Source of the DNA: Pagrus major
Lineage: Eukaryota; Chordata; Actinopteri; Spariformes; Sparidae
Assembly (NCBI RefSeq): GCF_040436345.1
Contig: NC_133230.1
Span: forward strand, 4,671,297-4,735,296
DNA length: 64,000 nt
Direction of reading: 5' to 3'
Part shown: piece by piece, positions 1 to 11,800 of the stretch
Position numbering within the stretch: the stretch's first letter is position 1
Layout: every line of letters begins with the position of its first letter
Translations under genes and position numbers: made by a program
Notes under the pieces: generated by a model
Databases searched by the model: none
Told to the model about the DNA's origin: nothing
The model's input: only the letters and a program-made list of their open reading frames with translations

Positions 1-744
1 TCTATTACATTGAATTAGAGTAATTTACAAGTGTATGTGTCGTTGTGCACACTGATGACAGTTTCCATAGATTAAAAAGGCAGCACTGGTGAGGTAGACA
101 CAGATATGAGAAATATGGATTAAAGATGATGGCAAGCATAAATAATAAAATGTTGCAGCTGTGGTTGCTTATAGTCGTTGCACACAGATTAATCATGATT
201 AAATGTGGATTAGGACATTTGAAATCTGTGCTGCATACTCATATGAAAATGTAATAATATCAGCAGTGGTGTATTTGCTGTACATTTACTTGAGTATTTC
301 AGTGTCATGCCCATAATCTACATGTGGTAACTACTTCATTTGCAGACAATAACTAATTAATGCATTGTTTACCAGCCATTAATATATAAAGTAATTAGAT
401 AATAGCCTCATCAGTGTGTATTTAATATGCTGTTAGGTATTTCAACCTATAATAATGCATTATATTTGAGAAAATGTAGTAGTAAAGAAGAAATAAATGG
501 ACACTTTCAAGTTCAAGTACCTCAGATGTGTGCAGTACTCGAGTAAATGTACTTGGCTACTGTTTATGTCATGCATAAACAACACAGTCTGTCCCCTCCC
601 TCATGTGAAGGGATTAGGCTCAGGGATTAGAGACAGATGTAAACCAGAAGTCGAGATCCAATCTAGTTCTGCTGCCATCACAGCAGAGGAGATGTCACGG
701 CCGGGGTCAAGATTAAGAGCGCCCCGCCTTCTTTTAACATCCAG

Positions 745-927
745 ATCGCATTCCTATTGGCCCGCTGCTTGATCGACGGCGCTGTCGTCCAATGGGAACA
801 GAGAACGGGGACCTGCGAGGGGGGAACCGCTGCGCAGATGTGTGTGCAGAAGACAGCAGGTTTCACTGAGAGCAGGAGTAGCGTTTGAGAGGGAGTCACG
901 AACTGCTGAGGCACTAAAACACGCAAG
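745..927 (+). promoter_or_regulatory. mavs: mavs promoter and non-coding first exon (predicted)
   Basis: A GC-richer stretch carries two CCAAT-type boxes: an inverted one near 755 and a direct one near 789. A good splice donor follows at 928 (AAG|GTGAGC). The first coding exon begins exactly at its start codon after an acceptor at 3105, so a non-coding leader exon upstream is expected, and this is the best candidate. No TATA box is seen. The transcription start is not determined; 780-850 is a guess. Confidence 0.5.
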
Positions 928-2487
928 GTGAGCTTAATTTTGGTTTATTTATCGTAAAGACACAATATAAAGTGTGTTATGACATAAAATTCGCGTTTCA
1001 TCGAGAGTTTAATCGCCTGTAAACTCGGGAAAGAGCGCTGACATAGCTAGGTTGTGTCGTATTTGTTAATTTAAAGTAGCCTGCTCACTTTAAAAATGCT
1101 AATTCCTGTTCGCTAGGATCATTTTCACAACGTATTTGAATTATTTACAAGCAGGTGTCAGTCTCTGTCGTTTGTGTGCAGCCTTTGTTAAGACTAACCT
1201 TCTCAGTTTTACCCAGAAATGGGGTTTTAAAAGTAATTTTCACGATATAATTCAGTATCAAACAGGCTTGTGTCATTCTCTGTCGTCTTTTGTGTTTGTA
1301 TGCAGCTTTTTAAAGTTATCCCAGCCTTTTAAGAGTTGTTTTACCCCCTAAACATGCTTGAAAAGCGCATTTTGCGAGATAATCCAATAATGTGCATGTT
1401 AATATCTATGTCTATAGTCTTTGTAACCATTTTAAATGATTCCCAATCGTTTTAAGACAGTGGTTGGGCTTTATAAGTCATTTCCTCATGCCAACGTGCA
1501 AGTCTGTGTCTCTACTTTCACTTCTTGTCATCTCTTGCATACTTGTTTTCCTGTAAATGTCCTGAGACGTGAAGCAGCAGCTGTGAGATTGTACTAAAAC
1601 AGATCTGCCATTCAGGAAATTTGATCCACGGTCTTGGGATAGCCAAGGAGACAAGGGGGTTGTCATGACCTGCCAGCTTAGAGGTCATTCATTTGGCCCA
1701 GTCCTGCATAAGTCGCCCTTGTTTCAAGGTGCCTTTTTCCCCCTCTCACACCACCGTCCTTGTCTTGTTAATCTGCAATCCCTCGTCACTTTACACTTAG
1801 ATGCATGGTTGAAAATTATACACACTCGCACACAAAATTCCCACAGTCCTTTTAAGGCCTTAACACAGCGCAGTACACCTGACAAGCTCAGTGTGTGTGT
1901 GTGTGTGTGTCAGGTAAACCATGGCCTCTGAGAGCTAATGATACAATGAGGAAGACTTTGCTCTTTGCCTCCTCTGACATTTATTCCATTACGAGAAGCG
2001 AGTCTGGCTTCAGTCCCACGTTTATACCAAACTTTAACACGCTGCTCTGTTTGACGTGGCATGTGCTGTCAGGTTCATCCTGTGAAAATGTTCCCCCTGA
2101 CTGAACCTGACAACAGATTACTCCAGCTGACTGTTTAGGTGCAAACACACTGAAGGTTTTAAGCTGTATTCAATACAAAAAAAGTGTACCCAAGCTTTCT
2201 GTTTGACCCTGAAAAGCATGTAAGAATGTGTGGGTGTGTTTGGCATTTGAGACTGTCATGCTGCACATTTAAAGTTCAGATATTAAACTGGAGTGTGGAG
2301 GTGATTAATCAGTGACTAGTCTGGGCCTGTTTCCTTTCTTCTCTCTAGGCAACTGCAACCTTGAAGTGTTTCTGAATTGTGTCCTCTCCTTTAGAAAGGA
2401 AAACCGTTGTTTCTCCCTAAACTGAATCAAAAAGGAAAATGTGATGCTTTCCTGTTCTCCCACAGCCGCAGGCTGGCTGATGGTCAC

Positions 2488-2503
2488 TTTCACTTTCGGT
2501 TTC
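2488..2503 (-). promoter_or_regulatory. ISRE/IRF-type element in mavs intron 1
   Basis: Read on the minus strand this is GAAACCGAAAGTGAAA, three GAAA cores spaced as in an interferon-stimulated response element (GAAANNGAAA). It lies about 1.6 kb downstream of the presumed start site, inside the first intron. Fish mavs is known to be interferon-inducible in several species. That this element mediates it here is inference. Confidence 0.6.
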
Positions 2504-3105
2504 ATTGAGTAAAAAATCCCCGAAATGTGTTTTTGATCATACAGCAAAGAGCTTGTTTCATCCCTTCTTTTTGGGTACTTTCACGTCTCACATGTTGTAA
2601 TTGTTAACCGTAGAAGTAGGGAATGTGGCCAGGCTGCCCTGCCAACTGAGGTGCAGTTACTGAAATGTAGGAGTGTCTATTAACTATTTAAGTACCTCTT
2701 TGCAAAATTACAGCACATGAACCTGGCATCAGAAGTGGGGAGGTTGCAACTGTGTGAGATTAACAATCTCTGAAAATATCCCAGTTGCATGGTATCTCAA
2801 CATACAGTATTATCAGTTACAGTGACCCTCAGTGGAATAGCAGTATTATAGTAGTAGTATTATTCGATTTAATAACACTAATATGGTAGGTTTCCATTCT
2901 GTAGATAAGCAGATGTACACTGTATGATAATTGTCAAATTTCATTCAGTGGTGTACCTTACAAACGGCTTATTACTGCAACCCCAGTCACCATAATTACT
3001 TTTTGTTTGGACAACTGATATAATGATAATATAGTAGCATAATACTGCAATTAATCAGCCAAAATGATTGAGGTCTGTTTCCCCCCCCACCTTCTCATTT
3101 CACAG

Positions 3106-6103
3106 ATGTCGTATGCCAGTGACAAGCTGTACAGGGAGTACTTAATTCGGAATATGCCGACCATTGTGACCAAGGTGAAAGCGAGGGAGATAGTGCCCTA
3201 TCTGCCTTGCTTGACTGATCACGACAGGGTAAGTTTCATTAGCTATAATGACTCTGAACTAGAGCACTACATGAACGATAAACTGATGTGTTTTTTCCCC
3301 CCCAATGCTTCACTTTTAAAATAAAATCTAATTTTAGGAAACGATTGAGGCCAAAAGAGAGATGTATGGGAACTACAACAGTATGGTGCTTCTTCTGGAC
3401 TGTCTAAAGAGAAGAGAAAACTGGCCGGAGCAATTCATCGAAGCACTCGAGGCGTGTGGCCATCCAACTATGGCAGCTGAGGTTAGAAGAGAATACGACG
3501 CTCTGAGAGGCATCAACAGTAAGTCAGCACAACACTAACACTGTGTATTATTATAGAGAAGAATTGGATGTGTTCAATGTGTGCATTCAGTCATATGTAA
3601 ATGACATTGTTTGCTTTGCCCCAGATTCCAGCCCCAGCTCCCCTCCAACGACTGTCATCAGGGCACACGTCCATCCAACCCCATCTGCCAGTCATCTGCC
3701 CATCCCAGAGAACGGTGGAAACAGTCAGGCTGTTGCTGCCGCTGCTGCTCCTCCAGCTGAAGCAGCAGCTCCTCCAGTTGAAGCTACAGCTCCTCCAGCT
3801 GCTGCTCCTCCAGCTAAAGCAGCAGCTCCTTCAGCTGAAGCAGTAGCTCCTCCAGCTGAAGCAGCGGCTCCTCCAGAGCCAGCTGCCCAGGCCTCACCCC
3901 CTCTGGATGTCCCCGTGCAGCCACAAGCCCCTGAGAGCACAGCAGCCCAAGTTCCCGAGGCTGTTTCACCACCTGAGCCGGTCGCTGAGGCTCCGCAGTC
4001 AACTCAAATCGAAGTGGCACCTGCTCCATCAACACCTCCTCCTTCCCCTGAAACCCCACACACTGAGGCGACAACAGCAACCCCACCTCCTCAGAGGGAG
4101 ATCAATTCTCACCAGGAGCCGGAGGAAAACTCTGAATCAGACATCCAGGATATTTCTGGCGATAATGGCGAGGTATCGATCAGCTCTGTGGACACTCCTC
4201 AACCATCCGGTCCTGTTGAACAGAGTGAATCAGACACTCCATCCTGCCCAGATCCTCTTCCAACAACAACAACAACAACAACAACCACAGAGGTCAGGCC
4301 ACCACGGAGTCCCTCTCCAACTCAGACAGACTCCGATGTGACCGATGGATCAGCTTTCCTCCTGACGACCCCAGAGAAGCCTCCAGTCCAGGACACCGCC
4401 CCTCCTGTGAACATAAAACCTGCTGTTGTCCTGCAGCCTGAGGAGACATCTGAACCTCCTACCACACAGGTGAACACCTAAATATGCTTATTTTAAGAAT
4501 TAGTAATAAATGTTTCCCCTTTAATCTATTTCCTACATTTCCCCAAATGACCCACATATTCAAAGCACATGTTTTGTAGATGCAGTCTGGTGTATTTTGA
4601 GCCTCTTTGCTGCAATAGGTACTTCTTTCTCCTCTGCATTGAGTTATAAGCCTCCATTTAGCTTAACAACATTGTTCATATTTTGAAAAGGCATCTATGA
4701 CACAACAAAAAGTACTTAGTATGTAAATAGTATTGAACATTGTTGCAAAGATTAATCGATTACTTTTCAACTATTTAATTATTATTGAATTGCGTAAATC
4801 CTACCTCTGTGAAGATTAATGTGTTTAGTTTTTGTTGAACAGTTTATCAGAGAGGGATTGATTCAACTAAACCTTGGCGCAGTTGTCAGCTGCAGTGTTT
4901 TTACTAGACTTTAGGGCTGCAAGGAACTATTATTTTCATTGTCGGTTAATCTCTTGTTTATTTTCTCGATAAACGAAGCAGTTGTTTGGTCAATAAAACG
5001 TCACTAAATTATGAAAAATGTCGAACAATGTTTCCCACAGCCCAGGATGACATGCTTAAATGTCTTGTTTTGTCCACAACTCAGAGACATTCAGTTAAAG
5101 TCATAATGGAGGAAAGAAACCAGAAAATAATCACTTAATAATTTAAGAAGCTAGAATCAGAGAATTTTGACTTTTTTTCTTAAATAATTACTCAAATCGA
5201 TTTATCTTTAATCAAAATATGTAACGGTGGTTAATAGTATAATACTTGACAACTAATCAAGTAATTGGTGCAGCTCTACTAGACATCATCACAATGACAC
5301 CAACTTCCTTTTTTAAACATAAACTTGACATGTATCAATTTCACCTGCAGGTTGTTGAAAGCAGCCCGCAGACAGAAACTGCACCTGCAACCTCCCCCCT
5401 GCCTGGTGCTGCTGGGATTGACACCTCTCTCTTTGATGACGACGACGTGTGTCTGAGCAAGCCTGGCCACCTCGTCAGCATCCATCCACAAACCAATGGC
5501 AGCCCTGCTATCCCTGCACCCAGCTCTCCAGAGGAGCCCTACTCGGGTAACAGTGAGCGACTGGAAATGAGCGAGGCTGCACCAGACGCTGTGAGCTCAG
5601 CCCACGTCCCCGCATGCTCTGCTGTCTGCTCCACCACTGAGATCACAGTGTCTGCACTGCCGTGCCAGGAGAACGGCATCGCTCTCAACCACAACGAACC
5701 GGAGGAGAACTTCTATGAGTCTACTGGTCAGAGTTTGGGACTGCAGGATGTAAGGGAGAATGTGGTGCAGATATCCGAGGAGCCGTCTATTCTCAACTTA
5801 GACGGCCAAAGCTCAACACCACAAGCTCAAATCTTCAACGGCGAAGCAGCCAAAGAGATCACCTCTGCACCACCGATATCTACTAACGCTGCTGATACTG
5901 TATCGAGCGTGAACACCCAATCCAGTGAGAACCACCACCCATCTGAGCCTGCACCAGCTGAGGTTTCACTAGAGCTGAAGTCCCGACAGGATTCAGAGGA
6001 GAATTGTTCCTCTCGCACCCTGCCAGCTAATACAAAGTACATTCTCACCGCCGCAGGAGTGGGCGCCTTTGCACTGCTGATGGCGTGGAAGTTTAAGAAT
6101 TAA
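3106..6103 (+). CDS. mavs: mitochondrial antiviral-signalling protein MAVS (IPS-1/VISA)
   Basis: Adaptor for RIG-I and MDA5 on the outer mitochondrial membrane; it recruits TRAFs, TBK1 and IKK to induce interferon. Coding exons: 3106-3228, 3338-3518, 3625-4469, 5351-6103. All have GT-AG borders and the phases join without a break, giving 633 aa. Residues 1-95 form a CARD (LYREYLIRNMPTIV...LPCLTDHDR...LLDCLKRR). Residues 102-382 are rich in proline, alanine, serine and threonine, with a degenerate Ala-Pro repeat and a nine-threonine run. TRAF-type motifs are visible: PVQDT at 355-359 (PxQxT), PEENSE at 267-272 and PEENFY at 500-505 (PxExx-acidic/aromatic). The last is nearly the human PEENEY TRAF6 site. 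Residues 613-629 form a C-terminal membrane anchor followed by KFKN, the expected tail anchor. The start is the first ATG after the acceptor. The family is usually about 540-620 aa. Identity rests on architecture and linkage to pank2. Confidence 0.93.
3724..3890 (+). repeat. degenerate Ala/Pro tandem repeat inside the mavs coding region
   Basis: Units of about 21-27 bases, built on GCTCCTCCAGCTGAAGCAGCA-like words, encode repeats of the type AAAPPAEA. The frame is kept. Units vary by single bases. This stretch is likely length-polymorphic and lies in the disordered region after the CARD. Confidence 0.75.
4262..4287 (+). repeat. (CAA/ACA)n microsatellite coding for a threonine run in mavs
   Basis: An ACA triplet array in frame encodes about nine threonines in exon 4 of mavs. 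Slippage would change protein length by whole residues. Confidence 0.8.
4912..5278 (+). mobile_element. hAT-like MITE in mavs intron 4, with target-site duplication
   Basis: The element begins TAGGGCTGCAAGG and ends GGTGCAGCTCTA, an imperfect terminal inverted repeat of the hAT style (YARNG end). The flanks are CTAGACTT (4904-4911) and CTAGACAT (5279-5286), an 8-base duplication with 7 matches, which is the hAT target length. The interior matches other copies in this window, including a stretch reading 'cttgttttgtccacaactcagag'-like and 'ttaagaagctagaatcagag'-like words. It has no coding capacity. Confidence 0.75.
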
Positions 6104-7690
6104 GGGGACTAAGTACCTTTTAAAGGAAGAGAAGATTAAGGCTTTAAGGCTTGGGAAAGAGGATCTTGAGGGTATGGTGCCTTATTCTAGTCCCTGGACT
6201 GGGCTGGCGTGAGGCAGCTGTTTAATAATTACCCATAGTTATAATAGCTGACTCGCCAGACCTTTGGTCATGTCATTAATTACAGGCCTGTTATTAAGTC
6301 AGACCGTGTTTTATTATTTTACCCTTGATTGAAGTCGACCCTATTGAGCAAAAACCAAGTCTACCCTTTGTATTCTGGTTATGGAACTGGGTGAGGATCT
6401 CAGGTTATTTATGCACTAGCTGCAAATATGTGGTTTGTAAAGGTTCACAGATACTGTGTATTAATGATAGAAATGTTTTTATGTTCACTCCTCTGATAAA
6501 CACTTCCATGATAAGACTGTTGGCTGTCATCCAGTGAGGATTAGAGAAGCAAGGAGCTGAATTTTACTGGATTTGGACTGAAGATGGAAGAGAACCAGCA
6601 TCACACTCACGCAATTTTCCTTTTCTGGTGTTAGTGGGGAGTGGTGCTTTGAACGATGGCTAGTGCACTGTCTGTATTTATTTGTACATATATATATATA
6701 TGAGCTATATAGTTCAAATTATGTATTTTAAGAAAAACTGATGTGTCAAATCATTCCAAAGCAGTTATTATGTCATATTCAGCATTCAAAGAATTAACAA
6801 ATTTAATAATTGTATCTGGGTTATAGTCTCGACCAGTGGTCTCAAAGTGGGGTCCTTCCCTAGCAAAAAGGGGAATAATTTAATTGCGCTATAAGTCTAT
6901 TATTTAGTAACACGATGACAGATTGTATGATTATTTTGGTCGGGGGTTTCATACAATTTATGTAAAAACATTTAAAGGCAAAATTCTTATGGATCGGCAT
7001 CCGTGATCTAATTTGTGTCGGTTTAAGGTCCTTGATGTGAGAACCATCTTCCATGGCAACTGGAAGCGTGTTAATATGATGCAACTGTTAGCTGTCATGT
7101 TAATAGCTGCATACTTAACTGGGTTTTTAAGTGTAACTTTTGCTTATTTCATTCGTATTGATGTTGGAAAATGTTATATAAAAATGTAGCTAATGTAAAC
7201 ATAACCTATTTTTTTATTCAGTTATAGATGCATAACAATGTGCAATAAAAAAAATTGGGAATGCGCAAATCTTGCTGCACTTGGAAGACACCCACGTTGG
7301 TGACCACTGGTCCAGATGTGCGCCTGTGTGCTTTCTGGCTGTTATCATGTAAATGTTTGGGATGACATTTTATTTTTCCAAGTATTTGCCTCCTTTAAAT
7401 AGAAACAAGTTTGACTGTGATATGTCCTGTAAGATGGGATTTCATTGTAAATAGTGTTGTCAATGCAATCAGTGTCATGGGGAATAAAACATTTAGAAGG
7501 TTTTGCACTTTTTAGGAGGAATATGGGCCGCAAAGATGCTTTGTAGATTAAATGTATCGTCATGATGATACACATGCAAATTGTAATCTCAGTTAGGGGT
7601 AGAGTTAGTTAAGGTTGAGCTCAATTTTCATGCACTTGTCTCTAGCTATGCACTTGAAAATCATGTCAATAAACTTGAAAAATGAAAAAT
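6104..7690 (+). other. mavs: mavs 3' UTR (predicted) with polyadenylation signals
   Basis: There is no gene between the stop at 6103 and the pank2 promoter. AATAAA occurs at 7483-7488 and 7668-7673, the latter followed by a T/G-rich stretch ('atgtgcgtgttg'). Either would give a 3' UTR of about 1.4-1.6 kb containing the hAT remnant at 6834-7309. The tract also holds a short AT dinucleotide run near 6690. Confidence 0.45.
6834..7309. mobile_element. hAT (Charlie-like) non-autonomous element in the mavs 3' region
   Basis: The left end CAGTGGTCTCAAAGTGGGG and right end CCCACGTTGGTGACCACTG form terminal inverted repeats of the Charlie/hAT type. The flanking octamers match only 5 of 8, so any target duplication is decayed. 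No ORF is kept inside. It lies between the mavs stop and the best polyadenylation signals, so it is probably transcribed as 3' UTR. Confidence 0.55.
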
Positions 7691-8620
7691 ATCGAATGTG
7701 CGTGTTGAATTCCCTTCATAGAAACCACTAGTTTTGATAAAATAGTGCTGCTTTTTCTAACTTGTTGTCACACAGAACAAGGATGACAGAACATCCTACA
7801 TAGGAATCCCTTGTATCATTATTATTATGTAAAATATAAAATATGTCGTACTTATTGGGGATACATTGACTATCTGCCTGGCCATCATCAAGGCCAACAT
7901 TTAGCTATTTTCTTATTATCGGCATGCATGTTTTTTGTGTCCGATTGCCATTAAAAAGCAAATAATTAGAAAATGTCTGTCACCACCACTCTGTGATTGG
8001 TTACATGTCACATGTAATAGCCTATCAACACAGAATAAACACTGCACAGTAACTAGTAACTACGGTTATCAAATAAATGTAGAGGAGTGTAAGTATTAAG
8101 AAGAAGAAAAAAAATAAGTTCAGTACTTGCGATACTGTCGTCTTGACACTCAGATTATTATTTTTACTGCAAATGTATATTGGTTCTATATATCTTTTAT
8201 CGGTCTCCTTAATTACAAATGATCAGTAAAAATCATATCGATCCCTCGTACTACTTGTATTATACGTTTGTGTATATCATAATAAAAATGTAATTAATAA
8301 GAAGCCTTTTGCACTTTATTTTACTAATTTAGAAATTGAATAATTCTAAAGATGAGGTGGACGTGGTGGATATTTAATTTTTCCAAATTAAACCATGTGT
8401 CGTACATTCATACTGCAAAATAACATTTACGATGAGCAAAATAATCCTCCAGCTTGCTCCAGTGTGATATACTGTATCTATATTATGTTAGATTTTGTAC
8501 ATCTATGTTGGGATTATAAACCAGTGTTGGTTTCACTTTGCTTTTTTATGGAAACACGATGTCCTTTCAGCAAAAATCTCAAGAAAAATGTGACATCAGC
8601 ATCCTTTTATAAACTCTCTG
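7691..8620. other. AT-rich intergenic stretch between mavs and pank2
   Basis: No coding potential or RNA gene was recognised. Base composition is AT-rich with scattered ATT runs. Confidence 0.5.
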
Positions 8621-8634
8621 CCTGAGCGGACTGC

Positions 8635-8864
8635 ATTCTGATTGGCTCTGGCGCCCTTCAATCACCTCCTGGCCCCGCCCACCTCAGCCCTGACGGCGAA
8701 CATAAAAAGGACATGTACCGTGTGACGAGACAGCTACTTAGCTAGCTAATTAGCTAGCTCGCTCGCAGAGCCGCGGACTTCATTGTCCACAGAGATTATT
8801 GACGTCCGATAGCTTAATTGATCATAAACTGCAGCATATATGTAGCTAATTTGGTCATTTTTCA
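8635..8864 (+). promoter_or_regulatory. pank2: pank2 promoter and 5' UTR with a 20-bp perfect palindrome
   Basis: An inverted CCAAT box (GATTGG) lies near 8639-8645, GC-rich sequence at 8650-8700, and a TATA-like CATAAAAAGG at 8701-8710. A perfect palindrome, AGCTAGCTAATTAGCTAGCT, follows at 8740-8759 with a central TAATTA homeobox-type core. The start codon is at 8865. Placing transcription start near 8730 is inference from the TATA-like box. Confidence 0.5.
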
Positions 8865-11800
8865 ATGGCGTTCAATGGCCACCAACGCGAGGATGAAAGT
8901 ATCGACGAGGACGAAACGCCCACGAAGCAGCCGCGCTCCGAGAAGGAGATGCCCGGTTGTGTCAAGACCGAGCCCCGCAATGAGGCGTCCGCCTCGGCAG
9001 GAAGAGCCACATCCGAGCGGCGGACCTCCAGCTCGACGGCGAGACATCGGTCCGACTCGGTGAAGAAAACAAGGCCGCGTAGGTGTTCAACATTTCTTCG
9101 CGTGGGCTTAGTGTATTTACTGGGGGGGGAGATGGCATCGTTGCATGTTTACAAAAATCAAAGGCGTTCCCCCCCACAAAAGACAGTCAGAGGAAAAAAT
9201 ACAGATTTTTAGGAAGAAAATCCACATAAACACCTTAAAATAAACAGTAAAAATCTGCTAAATGTGCTGTGAGGATGCTAACGTGGAGAAAATAATTTTG
9301 GCGGTGGTGTTACAGTGTAATATCGGTGAGCTGTGGTGCCAGTAAATAGCCTGGATCTGTTTTGCAACAAGATGGCGTTCGTGGTACACACTGTACCGCT
9401 TCTTCTGAGGATGAAGCTGCATGTCATTATGTCGGCCAACAATGAGACATGAGATGCAATGTGTCCCCCACTGTCATTGAGCATTTAATCTGCAATAAAT
9501 AGAATATTATCATTAAAACAAAATATGAGTTGGTGAATAATATTTTTGCATATTTTTTTTTTTTCTCTCACATCTTGCAGCATTTCCCTGGTTTGGCATG
9601 GACATTGGAGGCACCCTGGTGAAGCTGGTGTACTTTGAGCCCAAAGACATCACAGCAGAGGAGGAGCAGGAGGAGGTGGAGAACCTGAAGAGCATCCGCC
9701 GCTACCTCACCTCCAACACCGCCTACGGTAAGACGGGCATCAGGGACGTGCACCTGGAGCTGCAGGACCTGACGCTGTGCGGCAGGACGGGCAACCTGCA
9801 CTTCATCCGCTTCCCCACGCATGACCTGCCCGCCTTCCTGCAGATGGGCCGCAACAAGCACTTCTCCAGCCTCCACACCACCCTCTGCGCCACAGGAGGG
9901 GGGGCGTACAAGTTTGAGTCTGATTTCCGCACGGTGGGTCTGCGTGTGGTGTCCTTTGTTTGGTTTTTACAGGCTGGACAGCAGAGATGGGCAGGGAGGA
10001 GAGAAAGGCCACACGTATTTATAGCATGTGATGGAGATTACTGCGATCATAGCAGGGATGGAGAGCACTGGAAATCCACAGCCTGTGAAAACTAGCACAA
10101 AATGTCATTTAAATAGATGTCTTGTTCTAGTGCAACTGCCAAGAAATAAAAGCACATTCATTTTCTGACCAGGGCTGCAATTATCCATTAATTTCCTGAG
10201 TATTTTCATGATTTCTCAGAGCCTAAAGTGACCAGAGTGTCCAACCAGCAGTCCAAAACACTCTTCATTTACTATTATCAATGACAAAGAAAAGCATCAA
10301 ATCCTTACAATTAAGAGGCTGGAACCAGCAAATATTGCACATTTATGCAATAAATCGATCATCAAATAGTCTGCAATAATTTTCTTTCGATCAACTATTC
10401 GACTAATTGTTGCTGCTCCATTTCTGACACGTTGTTAAGATCACTTTTCTGCCTTCTGCACCACGAGGAAGCAACAGAAATGACAATAAGATAAACTATG
10501 ATTTTTGCATTTGTATCAAACTGTGGGATGTACAATTGCACTATTACCTGTTCATTTATGCAAAGATGATTTTATGTTTTTTGTCAATTTTCATCACACC
10601 AGACGTGATTTTTCCTTCTCTTTTTTGGTGAGACATAATCCAATTAAGTTTATTTTATTTAAGAATGGACAATGCAAATACATTAAACACAGGGTAAGAT
10701 TAGTCAAAAGGCTATTTTTGTCTTCTGTAGTCTGCTGGCCAAGGTGTTAAAAATGCTTCCTCAAATAGGCCAAGGCTAAAAATAAAGCAAAACAAAACGG
10801 GGCACGCAGGTTAAAGATTGGAAAAGGACAGACAGTTGTTAAGAACTGTAAATCGGTAGTAGCAGACTGTAATAAAGGTTCCTGTTTTTTGGCCCCCTGC
10901 TGTCCCTCCTCGCCCTGTTTCCTGCCTGTGTTCTCCTTACCACATCCCCTCAGTGATGTAATCCATGTTCTCTTTCTTCTCCAACAACAACACATCAACA
11001 AAAAAAAGATGGCGGACCTGCAGCTCCACAAGCTGGATGAGCTGGACTGTTTGATTCGGGGGGTGCTGTACATCGACTCGGTGATGTCCAGCGGACCCTC
11101 GGAGTGCTACTACTTTGAAAACCCCACTGACCCGGATCATTGCGTCCAGAAACCCTACACACTGGAGAACCCCTATCCTCTGCTGCTGGTCAACATAGGG
11201 TCCGGGGTCAGCATCCTGGCCGTCTACTCTGAGAGCAACTACAAACGAGTTACGGGGACCAGGTAATTATCAGTGATGGAGGTTTACTGTGCACCGGCCA
11301 CGTTGGCTGGTGGATTATTAGTCATTTTGCAATTCTTAGAGTATCGTGCTCTGTGAAAACGTGCTATAATATAATAGAAGTGTGTACATTGTAATGGAAG
11401 TGTGTACATTAATAATAATTTGTTGTGCAGTTTTGTTGTGCAGCCCTATTTTATACCTTTTTATACTACCTCAGTGCTCTGTAAAAAGATAATTTGCCCA
11501 AACAATTGGTAAAAAATTGTCTGAAAAGGTCTTGAAAAGCATTACATTTAATTGTTCGATACCAGTAGACACCCTGCTCACCTTGAAATTTGTGACAGGT
11601 ATTTTTCACTGTCTTTTGATATCTTATAAACCAAAAAATGACTAGATGAATAGAGAAGATCAACAGAAATGCTGCTTTTTGTTCATATGGATGCTTGTTT
11701 TTCTTTGTTTAAAATCTGGCCGTGTAATGTCAGTGATGGAGGGATAGCGCAGTCAAGTGCAGAACAACCGAAAAGAAACAGAAACGTGCAACGTGACATT

